Of a stretch of DNA of 64,000 bases, positions 1-7,665 are shown one piece after another. The translations under genes and the position numbers were made by a program. Positions within the stretch are counted from its first letter, which is position 1; each line of letters opens with the position of its first letter. This DNA comes from Bacillota bacterium (GTDB lineage Bacteria > Bacillota > Clostridia > Acetivibrionales > DSM-1351), in assembly GCA_023398105.1 (NCBI GenBank), contig JAEWST010000105.1, forward strand, positions 8,785 to 72,784, written 5' to 3'. Below the pieces are notes generated by a model. The model had not been told where the DNA came from. It searched no databases and saw nothing but the letters and a program-made list of their open reading frames with translations.

Positions 1-629
1 TTGCCTTAAATAAACCAACGGGTATTACTTGTACTACTGAGCGACATATAAAAGGGAATATCATTGATTTTGTAAATCATCCTGAACGTATTTTCCCAAT
101 AGGGAGATTAGATAAGGACTCTGAGGGATTAATTCTTCTAACGAATGATGGAAGTATCGTTAATGAAATCTTAATGAATAAAAATAACCACGAGAAGGAA
201 TATATTGTAACTGTAAATAAAGCTATTACTCCTTCTTTTATTGAGGGTATGTCAAAGGGGGTAAGAATTTATAATCCTGTTAAGAATGAATATACGTTGA
301 CAAACCACTGCAAGATATCGAGAATAGATACCAGAGCGTTTAAAATCACTCTTTCTCAAGGACTAAATCGGCAAATCAGAAGGATGTGTACTCATTTTGG
401 CTATAAGGTAGTAAAACTAAAGCGTATTCGCATTATGAATATTGAATTAAAGAATTTACCAGTAGGAAGGTGGAGGAACTTAACAGAAGAAGAGGTAAGG
501 AATTTATTAGCTACCACCCATGCAAGGCACGTCCAAGAAGCTGAGATGAAGGCGAAGGCTGAGTGGAAACGGGCTACTGTAGAAACGACAATTCTTATGA
601 CAAGAAGTGGTCCTGAGGATAAAAAGTAG
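1..629 (+). CDS. rluF: 23S rRNA pseudouridine synthase, RluF type (5' end outside window)
   Basis: The reading frame is open from the window edge (first whole codon at base 3), so the true start lies upstream and an apparent ATG at 174 is internal. The visible 208 residues begin 'ALNKPTGITCTT' and carry the RsuA/RluB/RluF signature 'IGRLDKDSEGLILLTNDG', whose Asp is the catalytic residue that attacks the target uridine. The following 'HEKEYIVTV', 'GLNRQIRRMC' and 'RIMNIELKNLPVGRWRNLT' resemble E. coli RluF, which modifies a uridine in helix 74 of 23S rRNA. The N-terminal S4-like domain would be outside the window. The family is clear from the sequence; RluF rather than RluB or RsuA is a judgement from the C-terminal half. 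Confidence 0.9.
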   Translation, partial: ALNKPTGITCTTERHIKGNIIDFVNHPERIFPIGRLDKDSEGLILLTNDGSIVNEILMNKNNHEKEYIVTVNKAITPSFIEGMSKGVRIYNPVKNEYTLTNHCKISRIDTRAFKITLSQGLNRQIRRMCTHFGYKVVKLKRIRIMNIELKNLPVGRWRNLTEEEVRNLLATTHARHVQEAEMKAKAEWKRATVETTILMTRSGPEDKK

Positions 630-634
630 GGTTT

Positions 635-654
635 AACCACAAGATGTTGTGGTT
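635..654 (+). terminator. Small hairpin after rluF-like gene
   Basis: Six bases after the stop codon, AACCACAA pairs with TTGTGGTT around a GATG loop. A second small hairpin (GCTC-AAAAAT-GAGC) follows at about 659-672. No clear T-run follows, so this is a weak candidate terminator. Confidence 0.35.
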
Positions 655-810
655 TGAGGCTCAAAAATGAGCAAAAATACAGATGATATAAGGGAATATG
701 CTATTCTGGATGTTTAAATTGTAGAACAAATATCAGAAAGTAATTCGTGTTTGTTTTATAAATTGAAGCAGAATTTATTTTTTATAGTGGAGACATGTAT
801 ATGGAAGATT

Positions 811-868
811 ATAACGAGGCAAGAAAATGTCCCCCACTTCTATAAGTGGCGGGTACCACTTTGGTTAT
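811..868 (+). repeat. Dispersed palindromic repeat, copy A (left module only)
   Basis: Begins ATAACGAGGCAAGAAAATG and contains the hairpin CCACTT-CTAT-AAGTGG followed by CGGGTACCACTTTGGTTAT. The same block starts copy C at 11511. The right-hand module seen in copies B, C and D is absent here. The rest of the 630-1244 gap holds only the hairpins listed separately; I see no gene in it. Confidence 0.8.
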
Positions 869-1095
869 AACTCAAATAAAATAACAACTTTCTTGAATAA
901 TAAAAGGTTATGTTCAGATTAAAATATTATTAAATATCAACAATTTGTTGTTACAGAATCAATTCAAAAGCAATGGGCTAAGTTTTAGGTTACAAAGTGT
1001 GGGAGTATGCGAACACAAGAAAAGGCTACCAGAGAATCTCCAATAGCCCAATCCTCCTAAAAAATACTATTTAGTAATTTTTGTCATTTCCCCAA

Positions 1096-1160
1096 CAGTT
1101 TTTTCAGAAGAACGAAAAAACTGTGAGAAGGTTTGTGTTTTTACACATTACTTCTCACAG
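1096..1160. other. Two interlocking hairpins
   Basis: CAGTTTTTTC (1096-1105) pairs with GAAAAAACTG (1114-1123). The 3' arm overlaps a second stem, CTGTGAGAAG (1121-1130) with CTTCTCACAG (1151-1160), whose loop contains GTGT-TTTT-ACAC. The two stems share bases 1121-1123, so full forms of both cannot coexist. This could be a terminator region or the end of a lost mobile element. Confidence 0.5.
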
Positions 1161-1212
1161 TCTCATCACTACCTGATTGCATTATGGTTCTCAGGGCAGA
1201 TAGTATTGATCT

Positions 1213-1241
1213 AGTGACTGAATCATACCGATTCAGTCACT
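1213..1241 (-). terminator. Perfect 12-bp hairpin downstream of the esterase gene
   Basis: AGTGACTGAATC (1213-1224), loop ATACC, GATTCAGTCACT (1230-1241). It sits three bases past the minus-strand stop codon at 1245. The strand exit is not T-rich, so it may work as a 3'-end stabilising hairpin as much as a terminator. Confidence 0.55.
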
Positions 1242-1244
1242 CAC

Positions 1245-2204
1245 TCACTTCAACAATTCTGTTTTTAATAGTGCCCAATCTATAGCATCAATGGACTTGT
1301 CATCATTCATGTCGGCTGCAAGGGTATCTATATCAGAGAAAGATTGTTTTAAAAGAGCTGTCTTTAATGCTGCAAAATCCAGTGAATCCACATTACCGTC
1401 CTTATTGACATCGCCCTTCTTTGAGATCGAGCTGCCATCTACAAAATATTTGCTGGCAAATACGACTGCTTTCGGCAGGCAGGCATTCCAAAACTCCACA
1501 CTATGAGATCCGGGTCTAGTGATATAATTATGGGTTACTCCCGCTTGCTGTAATTGATTATGGAAACTTGTATTCATCGAACCGACCAAGCTATCTTCCG
1601 TTCCACATTCCATAGTAAAAGCAGGATATTTGTTTTTATTTACGACAGAGATTAAATTTCCGGTAACTCCTAGAGCTCCACTCATGGAATAAGCTGAGCT
1701 GAACTTATCAGGGTATTTAAATCCGTGATATGCCGCTCCGAAGCCACCCATTGAAAGTCCTGCGATGGCACGGTTTTTACCATTTGCAACGTCTATCCTG
1801 AACCTTGCTTCAACATAAGGTATGAACTCTTGTTCAAAATATGTATCCCATTTTATGCCAGCTTTGTATGTATCAACGTAGAATGCATCGTTCAATCCGT
1901 CAGGCATAATAATTACCATTTCTTTTCCACCGGCCTTGTCTACGATGGATTGCATGCCCATATCCTTCCAATTGCTATATGCTCCTCCCATACCATGAAG
2001 AAGATACATTACAGGGAATTTTTTTGTCGTATCTGTCGAATAGGAAGGGGGAAGATAAACATTGTAATTCATTGTACGATTTAATACTGTACTGGAATGA
2101 GACTCTGTTTTAACCGAACTTGCCGCAAAGGCTGAAAATGTAAAAAGGCTGTTAATTAATATAATTACCAGTATCATGGCAATCAGTTTTTTTATTGACT
2201 TCAT
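1245..2204 (-). CDS. Secreted dockerin-tagged esterase (feruloyl/acetylxylan esterase-like)
   Basis: 319 residues. A signal peptide (positively charged N terminus, hydrophobic core 8-25, likely cleavage after 'AFA') is followed by an alpha/beta-hydrolase of the esterase D / CE1 type at about 30-255. The nucleophile elbow is GLSMGG (Ser151), with Asp204 in 'CGTEDS' and His234 in 'PGSHSV' as probable triad partners. Residues 264-319 are a type I dockerin with two 'GDVNKDGNVDSLD'-like repeats, which would dock the enzyme onto a cellulosomal scaffoldin. The likely role is removing acetyl or feruloyl side groups from plant xylan; the exact ester substrate cannot be told. The RBS GGAGGTG lies just upstream of the ATG. 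It is a single-gene unit with its own promoter-like region. Confidence 0.9.
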   Translation of the reverse strand: MKSIKKLIAMILVIILINSLFTFSAFAASSVKTESHSSTVLNRTMNYNVYLPPSYSTDTTKKFPVMYLLHGMGGAYSNWKDMGMQSIVDKAGGKEMVIIMPDGLNDAFYVDTYKAGIKWDTYFEQEFIPYVEARFRIDVANGKNRAIAGLSMGGFGAAYHGFKYPDKFSSAYSMSGALGVTGNLISVVNKNKYPAFTMECGTEDSLVGSMNTSFHNQLQQAGVTHNYITRPGSHSVEFWNACLPKAVVFASKYFVDGSSISKKGDVNKDGNVDSLDFAALKTALLKQSFSDIDTLAADMNDDKSIDAIDWALLKTELLK

Positions 2205-2340
2205 ATTAGCACCTCCAAAAATTAATTAAGTTTATTTACCTGAATTTATGCTGGACATAATATGTCAAGATTTAATGTGATCTGATTGTTTCCAATATGG
2301 ATTTTACAGTCCGATCCATTTAAATATAATACCTCCTTCC

Positions 2341-2362
2341 ATGTAAAATAGTTTACATTATA
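2341..2362 (-). promoter_or_regulatory. Minus-strand -10 box overlapping an operator-like palindrome
   Basis: On the minus strand TATAAT occupies 2362-2357. A perfect palindrome, ATGTAAA-ATAG-TTTACAT, spans 2341-2358 at the expected start point, about 140 bp upstream of the esterase start codon. The -35 element is poor. The arrangement suggests repression by a LacI-, GntR- or CcpA-like protein, which would fit a polysaccharide-induced cellulosomal gene; the regulator is inferred. I see nothing further between 2363 and 2541. Confidence 0.45.
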
Positions 2363-2541
2363 TACTAAATTTTACCATCAAAGGGTGACACGGTCAAGCC
2401 TTTCTGCAAGGGCTAGCATAGCTAACACAGTGAACTCATTTTATCAAGTCAATTACTATCGGCTGAATATCAGATGATAGTGGACGATAGTTTGGGTTTG
2501 AGGCTAAAGCTACCTGAAGTGTAAACCCTAAAAATCAAACC

Positions 2542-2619
2542 GTTGAAACCTTCAAATAAATGCTTGAAAGTACATATTCGCCTAAAAAACCGATATTCTA
2601 TCGTTGCGAAGGTTTCAAC
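2542..2619. repeat. 12-bp inverted repeat upstream of the RhuM remnant
   Basis: GTTGAAACCTTC (2542-2553) is exactly repeated in inverse as GAAGGTTTCAAC (2608-2619), with 54 bases between. It abuts the 5' edge of a broken gene and could mark the junction where the rest of that gene was lost. Confidence 0.5.
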
Positions 2620-2628
2620 CGTAATTGA

Positions 2629-2912
2629 TATTATGAAGGAGAATTAAATGAAGAAGCAGTATGTCGTAAATTACGACGAACTGCTTCTGATGGAAAAAAG
2701 TAATAGTAAGTTTTATAATTTAGAAGCCGTAATAGCCGTAGGTTTTTGTGCAAATTCAGACAGAGCAATTCAATTCCGTCAGTGGGCTACAACTGTTAAA
2801 AAACTTATATATTCGTGGTTATATGAATGAAAAAGAGCCACTCAAAAACGGTACATTTTTATATGAAGAGTATTTCAAACATTTGCTGGAAGAAATAAGA
2901 CCTCATATCTAA
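2629..2912 (+). pseudogene. Decayed RhuM-family gene fragment (two frameshifts)
   Basis: Three frames together give a RhuM-like stretch. Frame one (from 2629) reads 'YYEGELNEEAVCRKLRR' and 'TASDGKK', then stops. A second frame carries 'SKFYNLEAVIAVGF' and 'AIQFRQWATTVKKL'. From about 2805 a third frame reads 'YIRGYMNEKEPLKNGTF' and 'YEEYFKHLLEEIRPHI' to a stop at 2910-2912. These are consecutive RhuM family motifs (…SDGK…KFYNLDAIISVGYRV…QFRxWAT…LKNG…YFEELLERIRDIR). The N-terminal helix-turn-helix half and the C-terminal half are missing. RhuM proteins are often found in mobile islands; this copy is dead. Confidence 0.75.
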
Positions 2913-3376
2913 TTACTAGAAAGCTTACCAAAGAGTTGTTTCATAACAACATCCTTTTTTTCAAGTGAGATAAGCTGTATCCCTTTTTGCTCAAGTTGTA
3001 CCTTTTTGTTTTGGTGCAGTTCAAGTGAGTCTTGGAATATACTGAGAATTGCTTCAGAAATGTCATCAGCAGCAATTCTATTGATTGATATTTCATCACA
3101 TGCTGTACATTCATGAACAATCATAATTTCTCCTTGCCGCAACCGTCCATATTTATCTACTCCTTCGTGTTTAAAGGTAAGACCGATCGGTTTCATATTT
3201 GCTTGGCACTCTGATGCTCTATCTCCAGAAATTTGATCATCAACATGTTTGGACCATAAACAAAATGGACAATGGTTGCGATGTTTGGTTCCCATGGAAT
3301 TGGTAAACGGAACCCATTGATTACAGTGACAGCAATGAAAATCACCATTTTCGAAGGGGATTTTTTGGTTACTCAT
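2909..3376 (-). CDS. RNHCP-domain zinc-ribbon protein
   Basis: 155 residues from the ATG at 3376, chosen because GGAG lies eight bases upstream; an ATG six codons earlier lacks an RBS. It contains the 'KHRNHCPFCLWSKHVD' signature that names the RNHCP family (PF12647), plus CxC and CxxC pairs (C16/C18, C36/C39, C90/C93) suggesting two zinc ribbons. Family function is not established. It lies about 45 bp downstream of tgt on the same strand and is probably co-transcribed, so a role in tRNA queuosine modification or in binding RNA is a reasonable guess only. Confidence 0.8.
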   Translation of the reverse strand: MSNQKIPFENGDFHCCHCNQWVPFTNSMGTKHRNHCPFCLWSKHVDDQISGDRASECQANMKPIGLTFKHEGVDKYGRLRQGEIMIVHECTACDEISINRIAADDISEAILSIFQDSLELHQNKKVQLEQKGIQLISLEKKDVVMKQLFGKLSSN

Positions 3377-3421
3377 AATTATTCTCCAGTTCAATATTTA
3401 TTAATTCTTTTATTTTGATGG

Positions 3422-4567
3422 TTATTCCGAAATAGTGCCCCCACCTTCTAACCACCTGGTTATAAATCCTTTTAGATAGGAATCAAATCGGTCTTCTTGA
3501 ATAGCGATTCGGGCTTCTTTCATCATGTTATTATAAAAATAGATATTATGAATAGAAGCTAATTCACCTGCTTTTACTTTGTCAGTTTTAAATAACAGTC
3601 TGAGCTGTTCACGAGTATAACTCTGACAAGTAGTGCAGGAACAGTGTGGATCAAGGGGTACATCCTTCATATTTTCCGGTTGCACATGCTTATAATATAC
3701 TTCTCCACCAGATGTATAGACAACGCCTCTTTGTGCTTTTCTGAGAGGCAATACGCAATCAAAAGTATCTACACCATTAGCTATACCATATAAAACTTGA
3801 ACAGGAAGTCCAACTCCCAGTAAATGTCTAGGCTTATGAAATGGTAGATTTTCAGTACAAATAGCAGTCATTTCTCGTGCTTGGTATTGAGTCATACCAA
3901 TAGATAGCCCACCTATTCCGTAACCATCAAAGTCGAGTTCTCCAGCATCATGAGAGCTTTGCACACGCAGATCATTAAACGTACTGCCCTGAACTATCCC
4001 ATATAAGTGCTGTTTAAAACCATAGGGAGATTCTATCTGCTTGTGAGCTGCGATTGATTCTAGCCCCCACTTTTTTGTAAGCTGAACAGCTTCTAAGGCT
4101 CTTTCCTTGGTACAGGGAAAAGGAGCACAGTCATCTAGAGCAATCATAATATCAGAACCCAGTGCTTTCTGAATTTCTATTACTTTTAACGGTGTTAGTG
4201 TTTCAGAATCACCTTCGCCAAAAACAATACCTTTTTCAGTAATATAGCAGGTGTCTCTTAAACTAAAAGCCTGATAACCACCGCTATCAGTGCATATCAA
4301 ATGATCCCAGCCTAATATTTTATGAATACCACCAAACTCTCTAAGTTTTATCGGACCATGTTCCCTATATACATGCCATGCATTCACCATAATCAATTTA
4401 GAGTCCAGTTGGTCTATCTGATTGAATGTAACAGACCGAAACGAACCATTGCTGGCAATCGGCATAAAACATGGTGTTTCAGTAGTACCATGTGATGTAT
4501 TCATAATACCAGTCCTAGGACCCTTCTTTCCATTTGAGTGGGTAATTGTAAAGAATATTTTATCCAT
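3422..4567 (-). CDS. tgt: tRNA-guanine(34) transglycosylase, divergent form
   Basis: 381 residues, full TGT length. It exchanges guanine 34 of GUN-anticodon tRNAs for a queuosine precursor or queuine. Visible motifs: Asp94 in 'TDSGGYQ' (general acid/base), the nucleophile Asp270 in 'FDCVLP', and the zinc site Cys309, Cys311, Cys314 and His340. The substrate pocket is unusual. 'LDDCAPFP' keeps the bacterial Cys (position 158 in the Zymomonas enzyme), but 'GGLSIGM' replaces the common bacterial 'GGLxVGE', changing Val to Ile and the conserved Glu to Met. That may signal a different base preference, for example queuine salvage. A transporter gene for queuosine precursors follows in the same cluster, and no queCDEF genes are present here. 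Confidence 0.9.
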   Translation of the reverse strand: MDKIFFTITHSNGKKGPRTGIMNTSHGTTETPCFMPIASNGSFRSVTFNQIDQLDSKLIMVNAWHVYREHGPIKLREFGGIHKILGWDHLICTDSGGYQAFSLRDTCYITEKGIVFGEGDSETLTPLKVIEIQKALGSDIMIALDDCAPFPCTKERALEAVQLTKKWGLESIAAHKQIESPYGFKQHLYGIVQGSTFNDLRVQSSHDAGELDFDGYGIGGLSIGMTQYQAREMTAICTENLPFHKPRHLLGVGLPVQVLYGIANGVDTFDCVLPLRKAQRGVVYTSGGEVYYKHVQPENMKDVPLDPHCSCTTCQSYTREQLRLLFKTDKVKAGELASIHNIYFYNNMMKEARIAIQEDRFDSYLKGFITRWLEGGGTISE

Positions 4568-4621
4568 ATTGTGATTTCCTCATTATTATTTAATCTATTT
4601 ATAAATATTTCATAGGCTTTT

Positions 4622-4993
4622 TTAACAATTATCAGACTTGGTTAAACATAAGCCAAATTGATGAAACACTTTTATAACTTCCTGTGAATCTTCTCTGTCA
4701 CCTTTTACAAAGTAGAATACTTGCTTACAGCCTAACTCAATTGCCTTTTTTGCCACAACTTCTGCAGTAGCTTTAGCTGCAAGTAATGAACCTTTCCTAG
4801 CCCCGCTGAAGCCTAATGAACCCGCAGATATGCATAAAATGCTGTTACCCTGAATATCTGTAAGATTTATAGTAGTGTTACCATGGGAATATTTTATATA
4901 AATTCGGATAGATTCATACTTCATCAACTTTGATTTATCTGATTCACTTGATTGATTATCTGAAGATATCATATTATTTTCATTATTCACCAT
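4622..4993 (-). CDS. Stand-alone ribosomal protein uS11-like paralogue
   Basis: 123 residues. After a polar 30-residue leader, residues 31-119 align with the uS11 fold: 'HGNTTINLTDIQGNSI' matches the S11 'NNTIVTITDTHGNAI' strand, 'SAGSLGFSGARKGS' matches 'SAGALGFRGSRKST', 'AAKATAEVVAKKAIELG' matches the central helix and 'VFYFVKGDREDSQEVIK' the next strand-helix. The basic C-terminal tail of true uS11 (NGCRPPKRRR type), which contacts 16S rRNA, is absent and the protein is not in a ribosomal operon. It lies between tgt and a yhhQ-like transporter gene, so an RNA-binding helper role in tRNA modification is possible. Similarity is clear; function is unknown. Confidence 0.75.
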   Translation of the reverse strand: MVNNENNMISSDNQSSESDKSKLMKYESIRIYIKYSHGNTTINLTDIQGNSILCISAGSLGFSGARKGSLLAAKATAEVVAKKAIELGCKQVFYFVKGDREDSQEVIKVFHQFGLCLTKSDNC

Positions 4994-5032
4994 TTACTAG
5001 AACTCCTTATACAAATTTTGTGTTTCTAAAGA

Positions 5033-5716
5033 TTAAACTTTCAAGCTGAAAGGATTATATTTTGTATCATGATCAAATGTATTAATGCCTTCTTTTTTCT
5101 TAAGCCAGCCTATAATCACATAAGTTAATGGAGTTAATACAATCTCATATACTACCTTCCAGATATATTGTAAAAGAATCATTTGTACTAACACACCGAA
5201 AGTTACTTGCCCCCAAAATACTATTGTTATAAAACAAAATGAATCTACGCCTTCCCCAACAACTGTGGATCCAATCGTTCTTGTCCAAAGCCATTTTCCA
5301 TTAGTAATTACTTTCAACTTAGACAATACAACAGAATTTAAATAAGTACCTAAAAAATATGCCACCAGTGAAGCTAAAACGATTCTTGGTGTAGAGTTTA
5401 ATACCATACTATATGATTGCTGACCATTCCAAAAAGCTGGATATGGTAACTTAACCACTATTGAAAATACTATTGCCATAAAGATATTACATCCAAATCC
5501 TGTCCAGAGTATTAACCTGGATAATTTAAAGCCATATATTTCAGTAATAATATCTCCCAAAATATACGTTATCGGGAAAATTATCACAGCGGAAGTAAGA
5601 GTAAAACCAAATGCATTAAATAATTTTCCTGAAATGATGTTCGAAATCAACAAACACGTTACAAAGGAAACTCCAATTATGAAAAATAAAGGGGTAATCT
5701 TCGTTTTATTGTCCAT
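5033..5716 (-). CDS. yhhQ: Queuosine precursor transporter, YhhQ/VUT family
   Basis: 227 residues starting at 5716, where AAGGAG precedes the ATG; an upstream in-frame ATG at 5803 has no such site. It is an integral membrane protein with about six hydrophobic segments and the family landmarks 'ISNIISGKLF', 'FPITYILGDIITEIYG', 'TRTIGSTVVGEGVDS' and 'QYIWKVVYEI'. YhhQ-family proteins import queuosine precursors (preQ0/preQ1 in E. coli). It is the first gene of a four-gene minus-strand set with the uS11-like protein, tgt and the RNHCP protein, which supports a base-salvage function. Confidence 0.9.
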   Translation of the reverse strand: MDNKTKITPLFFIIGVSFVTCLLISNIISGKLFNAFGFTLTSAVIIFPITYILGDIITEIYGFKLSRLILWTGFGCNIFMAIVFSIVVKLPYPAFWNGQQSYSMVLNSTPRIVLASLVAYFLGTYLNSVVLSKLKVITNGKWLWTRTIGSTVVGEGVDSFCFITIVFWGQVTFGVLVQMILLQYIWKVVYEIVLTPLTYVIIGWLKKKEGINTFDHDTKYNPFSLKV

Positions 5717-5950
5717 ATTTTCTCCTTCCATAACTTTAATATAGGCATTTGCGTAATTTCCAAAACCATTGATTCTTTGTTGATTTATATAAATTTCTCT
5801 CAAAGATATAAGAATGCTTACAAACTCTCTTTAATTTGTACCATAAATAACTTTGATTATCAATAGGTTGCGGTTTTTATTTAACGTCTAACGCATGAAA
5901 AATTTACCTTAAAAGAAAATTCAATAAAAAATATAAATGTCACTTGCATG

Positions 5951-6014
5951 TATATAACGAGGCAAGAAAATATCCCCCACCTCGATGAAACGCCGCTGAT
6001 GTAATGGAATTTTT
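5951..6014 (+). repeat. Dispersed palindromic repeat, copy B (internally deleted)
   Basis: Starts TATAACGAGGCAAGAAAATA like copies A and C, then jumps at a shared AATATC(T/C)CCC stretch into the right module CCTCGATGAAACGCCGCTGATGTAATGGAATTTTT. Compared with copy C it lacks about 50 bp, consistent with a deletion between short homologies. It lies in the 5717-6185 spacer, which otherwise shows only a promoter-like site. Confidence 0.75.
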
Positions 6015-6034
6015 AACAAGAGTATATTTAATCA

Positions 6035-6064
6035 TTGACAACACTTACATCATTAATGTAACAT
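6035..6064 (+). promoter_or_regulatory. Possible sigma-A promoter
   Basis: TTGACA (6035-6040), an 18-bp spacer and TAACAT (6059-6064) lie 120 bp upstream of the acyltransferase-like gene. The -35 is perfect; the -10 is weak. Confidence 0.4.
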
Positions 6065-6185
6065 TAAAACGTTATGTTAATTAGGATTAGTGCATTGCCC
6101 AGATACAGTAGGAAACTTTTCTCACATACTTGGGAATATGCAGTGTCACTTTTTGATTTCTAAGTAGAAGTGGAGTTGATGAGTC

Positions 6186-7034
6186 ATGAAAACAAGCAAT
6201 GTATTTAGTAATTTAGAATTTCAGAATACATTTTGCAAAGCTAAAGGACTTGAACTTATAATTGAAATGGTTGAAATTCGAGATGATATTTATAGGGTTA
6301 TGCTTTTTCGTAATTATTCTAGTAATACCATTCTTACTTATAATATTGGATATAGTGCTATTGAGCCATTTCCAAACTCGATAGTTAAGATATACGAAAT
6401 ATTTCATATTCTTAAAAAGAAATATCCTGAATTGTCTTATGATATAAAAACTGTTCCTATGGTTAATTTTGATGTTACTAACAATAATACAAATCTTAAA
6501 GTTCTTAAAAGATTAAGTACCCAAGTATTACTATTAGATAAATATAGATTATATGGCGATAAAATGTTTAAGGGAAGTGTTAGAACAGATATACGTCGAT
6601 CTAGAGAGAATAATTTAGAAATTGAAGAATGTTCAAATAAACAAGATCTTGAAAAATTTTTGAAAATCTTTGAAGATTCTAAAACTCATAATAATTCTAA
6701 CTATATATTAGATTTTAATGTCTTATACGATTTGTTAAAATATAATAAGTTATTCAAGTTGATTTTAGTTAAAGATTCAAATAGAGAGATCGTATCTGGA
6801 AGTGCATTCATTTTTTCAGAGACAAATATATTTTATTGGTTTAATGCTAATGTATTCGAAAAAAGACACTATCGAGCTAATTATCTGATTTTATCTTACA
6901 TTATAGATACATATAAAAATTATGACTATATAAACATGGGTTATTCTGCCTCAAAGAACATAGAAAATTTTAAAAAGTCTTGGGGAGCCGAAGACTTTTA
7001 TTATTATATTATACATAAGGATGATGCTCAGTAA
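6186..7034 (+). CDS. FemAB/GNAT-like acyl (or aminoacyl) transferase
   Basis: 282 residues. The C-terminal half has the GNAT-fold pattern of the FemAB / BioF2-like group (PF13480): 'RTDIRRSRENNLEI' near residue 135, 'IVSGSAFIF', 'YRANYLILSYIIDTYK' and the closing 'NIENFKKSWGAEDFYYYI', which matches the 'GlxxFKxxWGa' ending common in these transferases. Members add amino acids to peptidoglycan or other small molecules, or acylate sugars; the substrate here is not evident. It is monocistronic, with a promoter-like site upstream and a 16-bp-stem terminator downstream. The RBS GTGGAG supports this start. Confidence 0.65.
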   Translation: MKTSNVFSNLEFQNTFCKAKGLELIIEMVEIRDDIYRVMLFRNYSSNTILTYNIGYSAIEPFPNSIVKIYEIFHILKKKYPELSYDIKTVPMVNFDVTNNNTNLKVLKRLSTQVLLLDKYRLYGDKMFKGSVRTDIRRSRENNLEIEECSNKQDLEKFLKIFEDSKTHNNSNYILDFNVLYDLLKYNKLFKLILVKDSNREIVSGSAFIFSETNIFYWFNANVFEKRHYRANYLILSYIIDTYKNYDYINMGYSASKNIENFKKSWGAEDFYYYIIHKDDAQ

Positions 7035-7072
7035 GTGTCAAATCCTCAAAAGGAAAGGTAAGCTTAAAACAT

Positions 7073-7113
7073 AGGCACATGAAACTAGCACCTTACACTA
7101 GTTTCATGTGCCT
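7073..7113. terminator. Perfect 16-bp hairpin terminator
   Basis: AGGCACATGAAACTAG (7073-7088), a nine-base loop and CTAGTTTCATGTGCCT (7098-7113), 39 bases past the acyltransferase stop. Moderate T-runs lie on both exits, so it may serve both the plus-strand gene and the decayed minus-strand frame beside it. Confidence 0.75.
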
Positions 7114-7490
7114 CCTAATAATTCTTTTACTTCTTGAACTATTGTATTAACCTGTGAACCATCTACAAGAATATTTCTGATTCCATATTTTTTATTATTT
7201 ACTAAAAACTCACAACATAACTCATCCGCAAAAACGTGATTTTGTCATATAATGAAATTATAGACAAGGCTACTGTCTTTTTATTAACTAACAATTTCTT
7301 TTTACAGCATTCACTGCTCAAATCATCTTGTTCAGAAATATTACCTAACAAAATTCCTATCATTTATATGATCATATTTAACTGATGCTTTAATTGTATT
7401 TTATGTAATTTTTCTGCACTATTAACACTTTTTAGACGTTTTTTCTTCAATTATGACTCCATTAATAATATTTTTTAAAATCTCTTCCAT
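7104..7490 (-). pseudogene. Probable decayed coding sequence, unknown family
   Basis: On the minus strand several frames give protein-like stretches in order: 'MEEILKNIINGVIIEEK' from 7490, 'SVNSAEKLHKIQLKHQLN', 'DDLSSECCKKKLLVNKK', then 'FADELCCEFLVNNKKYG' and 'ILVDGSQVNTIVQEVKEL', ending at a TGA inside the hairpin at 7073-7113. Stops and frame changes separate them. I do not recognise the family. It occupies much of the 7035-7665 gap; the remainder (7491-7665) shows no clear feature. Confidence 0.35.
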
Positions 7491-7665
7491 TTATGCATTA
7501 GTGTGTGATAAAATTCCATATGTATTGTTTATCATGTTAAGTCTATTGTAAATGCTCAAAATAAAAATGTCTTATTTGAGATTAGTGAAGAAAGCTACCA
7601 CAAGAGAACATATATTCCAACGACTAGAGTGGTGTAATAGGGTTTTGAAGGGGTGAGGCAGAAAA

